Source of the DNA: Pseudomonadota bacterium
GTDB taxonomy: Bacteria > Myxococcota_A > Polyangia > Polyangiales > Polyangiaceae
Length of the DNA: 19,572 nt
Direction: 5' to 3'
Assembly (NCBI GenBank): GCA_023428245.1
Contig: JAEYYX010000006.1
Location: 1 to 19,572, forward strand
Below the pieces are notes generated by a model. The model saw only the letters and a list, made by a program, of their open reading frames with translations. It made no database searches and was not told the origin of the DNA. Position numbers and translations under genes: made by a program. How positions within the stretch are numbered: position 1 is the stretch's first letter; each line of letters starts with the position of its first letter. Of this stretch, positions 8,543-15,569 are shown piece after piece.

Positions 8543-9837
8543 GCCGAGAGCACGTCCTCGATGATATTCACGCTCGGCTTGGGCGAGAGGTCGTCCAGAC
8601 CGCGGAACAGGCCCTGCATCTGCGCGACGCGGCCCTTCACCCAGCCGCTGCTGAGGGCGAGGGTCATCAGACGCTTGAGTTCATTGGCGTCGGCGTTTTG
8701 GGTCTCGGGCAAGATGCCGACGCCGCTGCGCTCGATGCGCAGGGCGTTTTCGAGTTGGTCTTTGCCGTGGGGCAAGATCACGATGGGTACGCCCGACCAA
8801 ATGGCTTCTTTGATGGTCGCGAGGCCGCCGTGGATGAACGCGACCTTGGTTTGGTCCATGATCTCTTGCTGTGAGACCCAGGAGGCAATGGTGACGTTTT
8901 CCGGAAAGCTGTCGTCGATCTCGGCCGCGTCGAGTCCATAGGCGATGCGGAACTCGCTCAGGAGCTTGTCGCCCATGGCCAAGACCAAGTGGTAATCTTC
9001 GAGGCCCTGGAGTTTCATCATCGCGATGAGGCTCTTGAAGAACTGGCGCGCCTTGTCTTCATAGTCGGAGACCTGTGAGCCCGAGGTGGCGTAGATGAGC
9101 TTTTTATTCGAAGGAATAGGGTGAAAGATCTGTGTCGCGTCGCTCGTGGGCACCTCGACCGGGTCGGAACCGTCGAGGGCGAGGCGTCGGATCATCGGCT
9201 CGACGTAGGTAACGCCTGGGCCGTGCTCCCAGTCTTCGTCGAAGAAGTCGAAGTCACGCGCGCAAGGGATGAGCTCAGGGTGCGCGGTGGGCTGAAGCGG
9301 CGCTACGAAGTCCTCGAGCTCGACCGCGTCCGGATCGACCCCCACGCCCGTCAGGAGACGCACCTGCAGGGGCCGCGACAGGTAAAGCAGCTTCATCAGC
9401 GCAAACGAATCCGGTGTCTCTTGAGGGTGCCGCAGGTAGGTCGTGAGCGTCACAAAGGGGATGTCGTACTTGTGGTGGATCAGCAGGGTCTCGAGCGAAT
9501 TGAAGTAGCCGCTCACGAGCAGATCGGGCCGACTCGGGCCGGTGAAGATGCCGTCGAGGGCCCCCCCAATCAGCGGCAAGAGGTGCTCCGGCTTCCACCT
9601 GTGACCGATGGGCTCGATCTTGTCTTCGACGGTGTGGCCGGCGGGATAGATGCTCTCGAAAATGGGAAAGAACGAGGCCTGTCCGGCTAGGTAGGGGCTC
9701 ACGATCGACTCGCAGTCGACAATGCCCATGAAGTTTACGGTGTGCCCTGCGTCTTTGAGAGACTTGGCGAGGTTCACAGCCGGCAGCCAATGCCCGTGTT
9801 CGCGGTACAGATCGGGCCAAAGCAGAATGTTTGCCAT
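8539..9837 (-). CDS. GT1/MGT-family-like glycosyltransferase (GT-B fold)
   Basis: A 432-residue protein with the layout of UDP-glycosyltransferase/MGT enzymes. The N-terminal Rossmann half begins NILLWPDLYREHGHWLPAVN with the GHxxP-type helix; the C-terminal half has KLIYATSGSQV near 247 and the donor-binding stretch IHGGLATIKEAIWSGVPIV at 335-353 followed by PHGKDQLENALRIERSGVGI. His336, Gly337 and the D360-Q361 pair are in the expected places. The usual role is transfer of a sugar from a nucleotide donor to a small hydrophobic or secondary-metabolite acceptor; the acceptor here is unknown. An AAGGA ribosome-binding site lies 8 nt before the ATG. The gene starts 19 nt after the TcA-like ORF and its TGA overlaps the toxin ATG (ATGA), so it is co-translated with the toxin. 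It may modify the toxin, shell or target, or be an independent effector. Confidence 0.85.
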   Translation of the reverse strand: MANILLWPDLYREHGHWLPAVNLAKSLKDAGHTVNFMGIVDCESIVSPYLAGQASFFPIFESIYPAGHTVEDKIEPIGHRWKPEHLLPLIGGALDGIFTGPSRPDLLVSGYFNSLETLLIHHKYDIPFVTLTTYLRHPQETPDSFALMKLLYLSRPLQVRLLTGVGVDPDAVELEDFVAPLQPTAHPELIPCARDFDFFDEDWEHGPGVTYVEPMIRRLALDGSDPVEVPTSDATQIFHPIPSNKKLIYATSGSQVSDYEDKARQFFKSLIAMMKLQGLEDYHLVLAMGDKLLSEFRIAYGLDAAEIDDSFPENVTIASWVSQQEIMDQTKVAFIHGGLATIKEAIWSGVPIVILPHGKDQLENALRIERSGVGILPETQNADANELKRLMTLALSSGWVKGRVAQMQGLFRGLDDLSPKPSVNIIEDVLSA

Positions 9838-9856
9838 GATGCGGTTCCTTCAAGAG

Positions 9857-10207
9857 TTAGACGGGAGCAAGCTCGTAATTGACGAGCAGGAGGACATCGT
9901 CGATGCCGTCGTCGATGGGCACAGGGGTCGCGCCGTCTAGGGCAGACCAGGTCAGAGCAAGGTCCACGGGGGTGCCCGCTGAACCGGTGAGGTCCCCTGT
10001 GAAGGGGAGCGGAGCCATCAGAACGCCGGATGCGAGAGCGGTCAGGTCTGTGGAGGCTCCCCCATTGAGGCTCATGCTGCGCGCCACCGGAGCGCTGTCG
10101 AGCCGCGTGATAGCGTGGATCGTGATGGCGCCTGGGTCGGCGGGAACCGTCGGCTTGAGGCCGAGTGCGCGCAGCACATACGGGAAATGCTCCGGCAAAA
10201 TGCCCAC
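9857..10207 (-). CDS. Small protein resembling the C-terminal TcB-binding end of a Tc-toxin TcA subunit
   Basis: From the only clear in-frame start codon (GTG at 10207) this is 116 residues. The residues just upstream in the open frame (REFPDALHRLLTTG) followed by ILPEHFPYVLRALGLK, then APLPFTGDLTG and the ending IDDGIDDVLLLVNYEL resemble, from memory, the last ~150 residues of TcA subunits (FPDA...LP..FPYF, LPF.G.G, then FDYDTISDVILH.RYTA). In Tc toxins that region docks onto TcB. No pore, coil or receptor domains are present, so it is either a free-standing docking module or a remnant of a TcA gene. It is the first gene of the toxin operon, 19 nt before the glycosyltransferase. The match was made by eye; a different small beta-rich protein remains possible. 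Confidence 0.55.
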   Translation of the reverse strand: MGILPEHFPYVLRALGLKPTVPADPGAITIHAITRLDSAPVARSMSLNGGASTDLTALASGVLMAPLPFTGDLTGSAGTPVDLALTWSALDGATPVPIDDGIDDVLLLVNYELAPV

Positions 10208-10385
10208 GTTGGCCGCTCCGGTGGTCAGGAGCCTGTGGAGCGCATCGGGGAACTCGCGCTTGAGGCTGAAGACCCGCGCTGCACTGCCCGCTTCGGTGAG
10301 CGCAATGAGGTAGGCGTTGAGACGATCGATGTCGGCCTCGGCCGCGGTCCTGAGGAGACCGCCTGCGTCGCGCGCCGTGCCTCAT
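10208..10385 (-). other. Upstream extension of the TcA-like reading frame, with a start codon out of frame
   Basis: The TcA-like frame stays open back to a TGA at 10382-10384 and encodes protein-like sequence (AEADIDRLNAYLIALTEAGS, ARVFSLKREFPDALHRLLTT) with high-GC third positions, so coding probably starts near 10385. An ATG at 10383-10385 has an AAGGGAG ribosome-binding site (10392-10398) six bases upstream, but it reads the Arg-rich frame. Adding two bases, one more GC unit in the GGCGCGCGAC run just after the start (about 10370-10376), would join ATG to the coding frame and give about 176 residues. This may be a real frameshift, a sequencing error, or use of a non-standard start. Confidence 0.55.
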
Positions 10386-10713
10386 GGGGCGCTCCCTTCA
10401 CGAGATGTTAGATCCTAACCTCTTAAAGAAACAGGGACGGCCTCGCGCCGCTTGTCGTGAAGCGCGCTCCCCTACTCCCCACACCCACAAACCCCGCCGT
10501 GGCGCGAACAACGGCCTTTCCTGCCGCCGCACCCGCACTTCTTCGAGAGCGTCCCATCACAACACCGGGCGGGCCCTCCGCCGCTCGTTCTTCCCGAAGC
10601 CCGTGAGGGCGACGAGCGTCCCGAAGACGCGCCGCTCGAAGACGAGCTATGGTCGCATGGGTCTCGGGGCGCTTTCAGTCTCGAAGGACGCGGAAGGTGA
10701 GGCCGCCGCCCGG
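10386..10713. other. Intergenic region upstream of the toxin operon
   Basis: This 328-bp gap lies between the RNase HII-like gene and the toxin operon, both on the minus strand. The 10400-10435 part is AT-richer than its surroundings and holds a palindrome, so it is the likely promoter or operator area of the toxin operon. The rest (about 10440-10713) is GC-rich with no protein-like frame that I can support. I found no convincing -35/-10 pair. Confidence 0.5.
10407..10419. promoter_or_regulatory. Palindrome GTTAG-n3-CTAAC upstream of the toxin operon start
   Basis: GTTAG (10407-10411) and CTAAC (10415-10419) are perfect inverted arms around three bases. The site lies about 22 bp before the ATG at 10385 and about 9 bp upstream of the AAGGGAG ribosome-binding site, in a short AT-rich patch. 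That position suits an operator or a transcription start region. The arms are short, so chance is not excluded. Confidence 0.3.
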
Positions 10714-11784
10714 CTATTCGAACATACTCTCCTGCCCGCTCGACGGGGCAGGGACGGCGGCCTTTTTCTTCTTCGACTTCAGAGCCGCAGAGACCTCGTC
10801 TTTGGCCTCTTTGAGCTCCCGATCGCGCTCGAAACAGGCGTCGACGATGGCGAGGGAGCGGCGAACGGGCAGGGTTTGGTCGACGAAGATACTCGTGACG
10901 GGATCGTGGTAGCCGCTCGGAAGATCGGCCGAGTCGCCCGCGAGGTAGAAGCGGGCGATGCGACCCATGAGGAGCTCCCGGACGTACTTTCCGACCAGAG
11001 AGGCCATCATGACGAGCGGATCGCTCGCGTCCGCGTCGCGGAGGAAGCTGATCACCCCCAGGCCAGGGAAGCTGTAGGCGCTCTCGGCCGCAGTCTCACA
11101 AAGCGCTGTGTGGAGGCGGCCGCCGAGGGGGCCGAAGAAGCGGCTATATTGGGCCATGCCGCCGACCTTGCCGCAGGTGGCCGTGAAGGGGACCTTCTCC
11201 CCGTCCTGGGGCAAGAAGCCGAGCACGAGCTTCTCCATGCCGTGCAAGTCGGCCGAGAAACGATTGATACCGAGCTTGCGCAGGCGATTCAGCTCGCCTG
11301 TACAGACGCGATAGGTGCGCACGCCGTCGAGGCTGATGCCCTGCGAAGCGAGGGTCTCGAGGTGCCCCTGGATGCGCGCGAGGAGCTCATCATCCGAGAC
11401 AAAGGCTTCTCGCTCCGAGAAGGAACACTGCTTGAGCGCCGAAGGGGGACAGTTCCCGTCGCGCGCGGTCTGCGCTTCGAGGGAGAGGCTCTCAAAGAGC
11501 TCGGTGGGCGCGCTCGGTCTGACTCCCGTCGTGCGCTCGACGAGCGCGCGGGCCCAGGCTTCGCCGAGCCGATAATCTTTGTTCGAGACGAGGACCTTCG
11601 AATCATCGAGGTCCGCGCGGATGCGCTTGCCGAGACCTTTCTGTAGCCGAGCGAGTCCCGCTTCGCTCACTCTTGCGCGGACGCCGGTCACGACCAGGGG
11701 GCCGAGGCGCGCGCCGAGACCATTTTCATCGACTCCGACCAAGAGGCCCGGTTCGAAATCTATCAGCCGCTTCTTCTTAGCCAT
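10714..11784 (-). CDS. RNase HII-like protein with Lys-rich tail and C-terminal clamp-binding-like motif
   Basis: A 356-residue divergent member of the RNase H fold. The N-terminal GVDENGLGARLGPLVVTGV (Asp19, Glu20) matches the RNase HII start (G.DE.G.GPL.GP.V..AV). DLDDSKVL at 58-65 matches the DSK motif, and SDPLVMMASLVGKYVRELL (254-272, Asp255) matches the block ending AKV.RD. The third catalytic Asp is not obvious. RNase HII proteins remove ribonucleotides from DNA and are usually 200-250 residues; this one is longer, with extra sequence around 85-160. The C-terminus has KSKKKK (337-341) and ends QESMFE. It is monocistronic, divergent from the GH3 gene across a 282-bp spacer. No clear ribosome-binding site precedes the ATG. 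Activity on RNA-DNA hybrids is inferred from the motifs, not certain. Confidence 0.75.
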   Translation of the reverse strand: MAKKKRLIDFEPGLLVGVDENGLGARLGPLVVTGVRARVSEAGLARLQKGLGKRIRADLDDSKVLVSNKDYRLGEAWARALVERTTGVRPSAPTELFESLSLEAQTARDGNCPPSALKQCSFSEREAFVSDDELLARIQGHLETLASQGISLDGVRTYRVCTGELNRLRKLGINRFSADLHGMEKLVLGFLPQDGEKVPFTATCGKVGGMAQYSRFFGPLGGRLHTALCETAAESAYSFPGLGVISFLRDADASDPLVMMASLVGKYVRELLMGRIARFYLAGDSADLPSGYHDPVTSIFVDQTLPVRRSLAIVDACFERDRELKEAKDEVSAALKSKKKKAAVPAPSSGQESMFE

Positions 11785-12066
11785 TGAGGAGCAATCAGAC
11801 GTGACTCTCGATCACGCACCGGTCGGGTATAGCGGAGATCGCTGTCGGTTCGGCCCTTGGCGCGCCGAAAGTCCGAGGACCCTGCGAGCGCCGACGCTAC
11901 CACGAACGGGTCGTAAAGTGCGGCGGTACTGATACAGCTTGGTCGCACGGGAGGAGGCCCTGGTGGTGTTCTGGAACCGCGCGGCTTGCCTGGTCGGCCC
12001 CCGAGAGGAGTTGGGCGAGGTGGGTGGGGGTGTGAATTCCGGCGATTTTGAGAAGTCGAAAGCCGT
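11785..12066. other. Divergent intergenic spacer between RNase HII-like and GH3 genes
   Basis: This gap should contain the promoters of both divergent genes. A TATA-type hexamer occurs near 11827 (gggtatagcgg) but no well-spaced -35 element was found on either strand. The half nearest the GH3 gene contains AT-richer words (12035-12060). No protein-like frame is seen. Confidence 0.4.
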
Positions 12067-14151
12067 TTGGCGTGCGACATTCCGAACATGGTCGGCCCTC
12101 TTATCGCCCTTGAACTTAATCCGAGCCCCACGCGCGAGGTAGCCACCCGTCGCAAGGCTGGGCTGCTCTCTGTTTGTCTTTTGTCATTCATCGCAGGCTG
12201 TTCCGATGTGCCCGGGCCGATCAACGGCACGGGAGGCATGGCGAATCCCGGCGCAGGTGGAACGCCCCCGGTCGGCGCTGGTGGAAGCGGCGGAGCCGCT
12301 CCTGGTGTTGGTGGCGCGAGCGGCGGCGCGGCTCCTGGCTCCGGTGGAATCTCCGCGGTCGGCGGTTTCCAGGCGGCTGGCGGCAGCATCAGTGTCGATC
12401 CGGACGCTTACGAGATTCCGGAGATCGCTTGGCCGAGTGAGACCTGTGTGAGTCAGGTCGATGCCCTCTTGGCGAAGATGACCCTCGAGCAGAAGGCGGC
12501 TCAGATGGTCATGGGTCAATACGGCGACGTGAGCTCCGCTGACGTGTCTGGTGAGGTTACGGGTACCGTCTTTGCGTCGGGTTCTGCGATCCCGGGCGAT
12601 AGCCGGGCGAGCGACTGGGCGAACCTGATCGACGGGTATATCACCGCGAGCCAGAGCACGCCGAACGGCCTGCCGATCCTTTTCGGCGTCGACGCCGTCC
12701 ACGGCAACAGCAAGGTCATCGGCGCTGTGATCTTCCCCCACAACATCGGTCTCGGCGCTGGTAAGAACCCGAAGCTCGTCGAGCGCATCGGTGAGATCAC
12801 GGCCCTCGAGATGATGGCGACCGGTGCGAGCTGGACCTATGCGCCGGTGCTCAGCGTCGCTCACGACAAGCGCTGGGGACGAACCTACGAGAGCTTCAGC
12901 GAAGATCCTGATGACGTGGCGCTGCTTGGTGCCGCCTCGGTCATCGGTCTCCAGGGACGCGAGGGCCTCGGCTCGGGCAGCCCCGGTGTGATCGCCTGCG
13001 CGAAGCACTTCGCTGGCGACGGCCAGTCCACTTACGGCACCTCGCGCAAAGAGCCTGCCGGGTCGGACGCGGGCGGTCTCGTCGATCGCGCCGACGTGAG
13101 GGTCGATGAGGCGACGATGCGCGAGTACGGAATCAATCCCTACATTCCTTCGATCAAGGCGGGCCTCGGCTCCGTCATGGTGGCAGACACGACCTGGAAC
13201 GGCGTGAACATGACCGGTCACGAGCAGCTGCTGACCGAGATCCTGAAGGGCGAACTTGGCTTCAAGGGTTTCGTCTCGACGGACTGGGACGCTGCAATGC
13301 CTGATCAGAAGGGCCCCGGCGTCATCGCTGCCATCAACGCGGGCGTGGACATGCTCATGGCCGCGAACGACTGGAAGGGTCAGCGCAGCACGATCATCAA
13401 CGCAGCGGGCAACGAAATCAGCCAGGAACGCATCGACGATGCAGCGCGGCGTGTCCTCACTGTGAAGTGCGAGACGGGCCTCTTCGGCTGGTCCCGCGAT
13501 CCGGCGCAGCTCGAGAAGGTTGGCTCGGCGGAGCACCGCGCTGTCGCGCGCCAAGCTGTGCGCGAGTCGCTCGTCCTGCTCAAGCACGAAAGCGACGTCC
13601 TGCCGCTCACTCAGGGCAGCAAAGCCTGGGTTGCGGGCAGTGGCGCGAACGCGCTCGGACGTCAGACCGGCGGCTGGACCATCAACTGGCAGTACGGCGG
13701 CGAGATGACCGAAGGTACGACGATCCTTCAGGGCATCGCCAAGGCCGCGACCATCGTGTCAACTCCGGCTGAAGCAGACGTCGCGATCGTGGTGCTCAGC
13801 GAGGCTTCGTACGCCGAGTGGCGCGGTGACGTCTCGTCGATCAACACGCTCCCGGCCGGTGACTTTGAGCTGCTCGCTGAGGCTCGCGCCTCGGGGAAGC
13901 CCGTCGTCGCTGTGATCTTGAGCGGTCGCCCCGTGCTCATCACCGATCACCTCGACAAGGCGGACGCTTGGGTTGCGGCTTGGCTCCCCGGAACCGAGGG
14001 TGACGGCGTCGCTGAGGTCCTCTTCGGCTTGGACAACTTCAAGGGCAAGCTCTCGCACACCTGGCCGCGCTCCGACGAGCAGGTCACCCTGAAGAAGTTC
14101 GACGAAGCCTACGATCCGCTCTTCCCCTACGGACACGGCCTCACGTACTAA
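12067..14151 (+). CDS. Glycoside hydrolase family 3 lipoprotein (beta-glucosidase type)
   Basis: An exported GH3 enzyme of up to 694 residues that probably removes terminal beta-glucosyl or related sugars from oligosaccharides outside the cytoplasmic membrane. A signal peptide (RRKAGLLSVCLLSFIAGC) ends in a lipobox with Cys45, followed by a Gly/Ala/Pro linker (about 52-105). The GH3 N-terminal barrel has TLEQKAAQMV, PILFGVDAVHG, PHNIGLGA, WGRTYESFSEDP, CAKHFAGDGQ and GFVSTDWDAA, with Asp406 the expected nucleophile. The C-terminal domain has ESLVLLKHESDVLPL, SYAEWRGD (Glu584 is a candidate acid/base), WLPGTEGDGVAEVLFG and DPLFPYGHGLTY at the very end. The longest frame opens with a TTG and a weak GAGAAG; an in-frame ATG at 12088 would still leave about 20 residues before the signal peptide. 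It is monocistronic, with a hairpin 12 bp after the stop. Confidence 0.93.
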   Translation: MACDIPNMVGPLIALELNPSPTREVATRRKAGLLSVCLLSFIAGCSDVPGPINGTGGMANPGAGGTPPVGAGGSGGAAPGVGGASGGAAPGSGGISAVGGFQAAGGSISVDPDAYEIPEIAWPSETCVSQVDALLAKMTLEQKAAQMVMGQYGDVSSADVSGEVTGTVFASGSAIPGDSRASDWANLIDGYITASQSTPNGLPILFGVDAVHGNSKVIGAVIFPHNIGLGAGKNPKLVERIGEITALEMMATGASWTYAPVLSVAHDKRWGRTYESFSEDPDDVALLGAASVIGLQGREGLGSGSPGVIACAKHFAGDGQSTYGTSRKEPAGSDAGGLVDRADVRVDEATMREYGINPYIPSIKAGLGSVMVADTTWNGVNMTGHEQLLTEILKGELGFKGFVSTDWDAAMPDQKGPGVIAAINAGVDMLMAANDWKGQRSTIINAAGNEISQERIDDAARRVLTVKCETGLFGWSRDPAQLEKVGSAEHRAVARQAVRESLVLLKHESDVLPLTQGSKAWVAGSGANALGRQTGGWTINWQYGGEMTEGTTILQGIAKAATIVSTPAEADVAIVVLSEASYAEWRGDVSSINTLPAGDFELLAEARASGKPVVAVILSGRPVLITDHLDKADAWVAAWLPGTEGDGVAEVLFGLDNFKGKLSHTWPRSDEQVTLKKFDEAYDPLFPYGHGLTY

Positions 14152-14163
14152 GCCCACTCGAAC

Positions 14164-14185
14164 GGGAGGGCCTCTCAGCCCTCCC
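14164..14185 (+). terminator. 8-bp perfect hairpin after the GH3 gene
   Basis: GGGAGGGC (14164-14171) and GCCCTCCC (14178-14185) pair perfectly around a 6-nt loop, 12 bp after the GH3 stop. This is a strong GC stem in the right place for transcription termination, but the bases after it (tcacacc) are not a T-run, so it may only slow polymerase or protect the mRNA end. Confidence 0.6.
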
Positions 14186-14535
14186 TCACACCACGCGCGA
14201 GCTCGCCCGTCCGCTCCCCCGAGCGACGCCGAGCTCGCAGTCTTTTGTGGATCGCCCTTTCGTGGGCCGGCGCGCGCTCGGACGCTCGGTGGCCCCCGCG
14301 CTCGCGGTTCGACAGAGCAGACGCCGGGACAGGCTCGATGGAGTTCTTGGCCCCGGTCCATCACAAAACCCTGAACCCAACCGAGCCTTCGTCTGAATCC
14401 GACGCCTCGATCGTGAACCGACGCGCCTCCTTGCCGCAGAACTCTCGAACATACCTCGCCCCAGCAGAGTCGCGAACACTCGCTGTCCCACCTTCCGCGG
14501 GCGCGGCCGAAGCTGCGGAGGTGATGAGATATATT
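14186..14535. other. Intergenic region with no supported gene
   Basis: This lies between the convergent GH3 gene and the envelope operon. Open frames exist on both strands but read as Arg/Ser/Pro-rich sequence with no recognisable motifs and no good ribosome-binding sites. Its right end contains the 10-bp palindrome ATTCTAGAAT (14533-14542), which overlaps the stop codon of the minus-strand barrel gene. No other structure is supported. Confidence 0.5.
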
Positions 14536-15540
14536 CTAGAATGAGCCCCCGAATGCGACGTGCCAGCCCCAGGACCGAGGAGGCTCGTGAGAATTCGATG
14601 AGTCGAAGGAGAAGCCAAAGGGCGCGTCGAGATTCATCGTGAAGCGGGTCGCGATGAAGGCGGCGTCACTGATATCGAAGCGAACGAACGGTTCGACTGC
14701 GAGCTGCGTGGAGGCGTAGAACATCGAGTAGAACTGCATTGGAACGCGCGCACCGAACATGAGACGTTCGGTCGGCCAGTAGGCGAGGCCTGGTGCGGAA
14801 ATAAGGACGAGGCCTGAGGCGGCGGCGTCCAGGCCAATGCCGATATCCGGCTGGACATCGAGTGTGATGACAAGCTCCGTGAGCGCATCGAACTCGAAAC
14901 GAGTCGGAAAGACGAGATGAACCTGATCAGGACCATAATACCAGGAATCCTGGTACCCATGAATGGACGCTCCCGCAGCCGCCTGGACTGCTCCGTCCGG
15001 CGAACGGTGATTCCAAGGTCCGAAGGCGACGAGCGTACCGAGTTTCAGCCGGAGATTCGAGCCAAACGTTCGAATGTAGTTCCCCCCCAGGGCTACGTTT
15101 CCGAAGGCGACTCCGCGGTCCCGGGCCCTCTCGCCGCTGAGCAAATATCCTTCGGTCGCAGAGCCGAAGGTTAGTTCGAAGTTCTCGTTGAGGCGGAGCC
15201 CGGCTCCGGCTGTGAGGGTAAAGAGATGTGTCGTGCCCTCGCTGGATCCGAGCCCGCCCGCTGTGTAGTGGTTACTCATCGTGAAATAGGAGAGCTCCGC
15301 ATGCGCCCGCACGCGTCGAAACTCCGTGCTCAGGTTCGCGCCCAGCTCCCCGGTCGGCGCCGAGAACGTATCCCGCGCCGCGGCTTCTCCTCGCGGCACG
15401 GAGAGCGCGAGAAGCGCTCCGACTGCCGCCGTCCCTAGGCGATTCCCCGACCCCACGGAGCCACCATAACCGAGTTCGCGCCTTCGCGCAGCCCGGGACC
15501 GGAGGAGGCGGTCAAGAAGCGCACGGGCGCCTTCGCGCAA
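14536..15540 (-). CDS. Probable outer-membrane beta-barrel protein, function unknown
   Basis: Up to 334 residues. A signal-peptide-like segment (NRLGTAAVGALLALSVPRGE) is followed by alternating hydrophobic/polar strands rich in Tyr, Phe and Gly (AHAELSYFTMSNHYTAGG, LFTLTAGAGLRLNENFELTF, LVITLDVQPDIGIGLDAA). The C-terminus, WHVAFGGSF, ends in Phe, the usual signal of outer-membrane barrels. The full frame starts at a TTG (15540) with no ribosome-binding site and gives a long charged pre-sequence; a GTG at 15456 (MGSGNRLG...) gives a more normal signal peptide and is my preferred start. It is the last gene of the envelope operon, about 30 nt after the lipoprotein if the TTG is used and about 113 nt with the GTG. 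I cannot say whether it is a porin, transporter or adhesin. Confidence 0.75.
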   Translation of the reverse strand: MREGARALLDRLLRSRAARRRELGYGGSVGSGNRLGTAAVGALLALSVPRGEAAARDTFSAPTGELGANLSTEFRRVRAHAELSYFTMSNHYTAGGLGSSEGTTHLFTLTAGAGLRLNENFELTFGSATEGYLLSGERARDRGVAFGNVALGGNYIRTFGSNLRLKLGTLVAFGPWNHRSPDGAVQAAAGASIHGYQDSWYYGPDQVHLVFPTRFEFDALTELVITLDVQPDIGIGLDAAASGLVLISAPGLAYWPTERLMFGARVPMQFYSMFYASTQLAVEPFVRFDISDAAFIATRFTMNLDAPFGFSFDSSNSHEPPRSWGWHVAFGGSF

Positions 15541-15569
15541 CGCCGCAAAATCAACCGAACCGGATTTTC

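Noticed and set aside
7403..8941. 512-residue plus-strand ORF opposite the toxin and glycosyltransferase genes
   Set aside because: It is antisense to two well-supported genes, crosses their junction, and has no recognisable motifs; high-GC genes often leave such open antisense frames.
9774..10385. 203-residue minus-strand ORF with a good ribosome-binding site
   Set aside because: Its product is Arg/His/Pro-rich with no domain pattern, it runs into the glycosyltransferase gene in another frame, and the overlapping frame gives TcA-like sequence. Only the start signal looks real.
10731..10752. 7-bp hairpin CCTGCCC/GGGCAGG followed by a T-rich stretch on the plus strand
   Set aside because: It is inside the 3' coding end of the RNase HII-like gene; the T-rich part is the complement of the Lys codons, and no plus-strand transcript needs to end there.
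10384..11646. 420-residue plus-strand ORF opposite the RNase HII-like gene
   Set aside because: Antisense shadow; the minus strand has the RNase HII motifs.
12184..13587. 467-residue minus-strand ORF opposite the GH3 gene
   Set aside because: Fully antisense to the GH3 catalytic domain, whose motifs are unambiguous; no ribosome-binding site or known motif.
14245..14544. 99-residue plus-strand ORF after the GH3 gene
   Set aside because: Arg/Ser/Ala-rich sequence with no motif, no ribosome-binding site and no support from its context.
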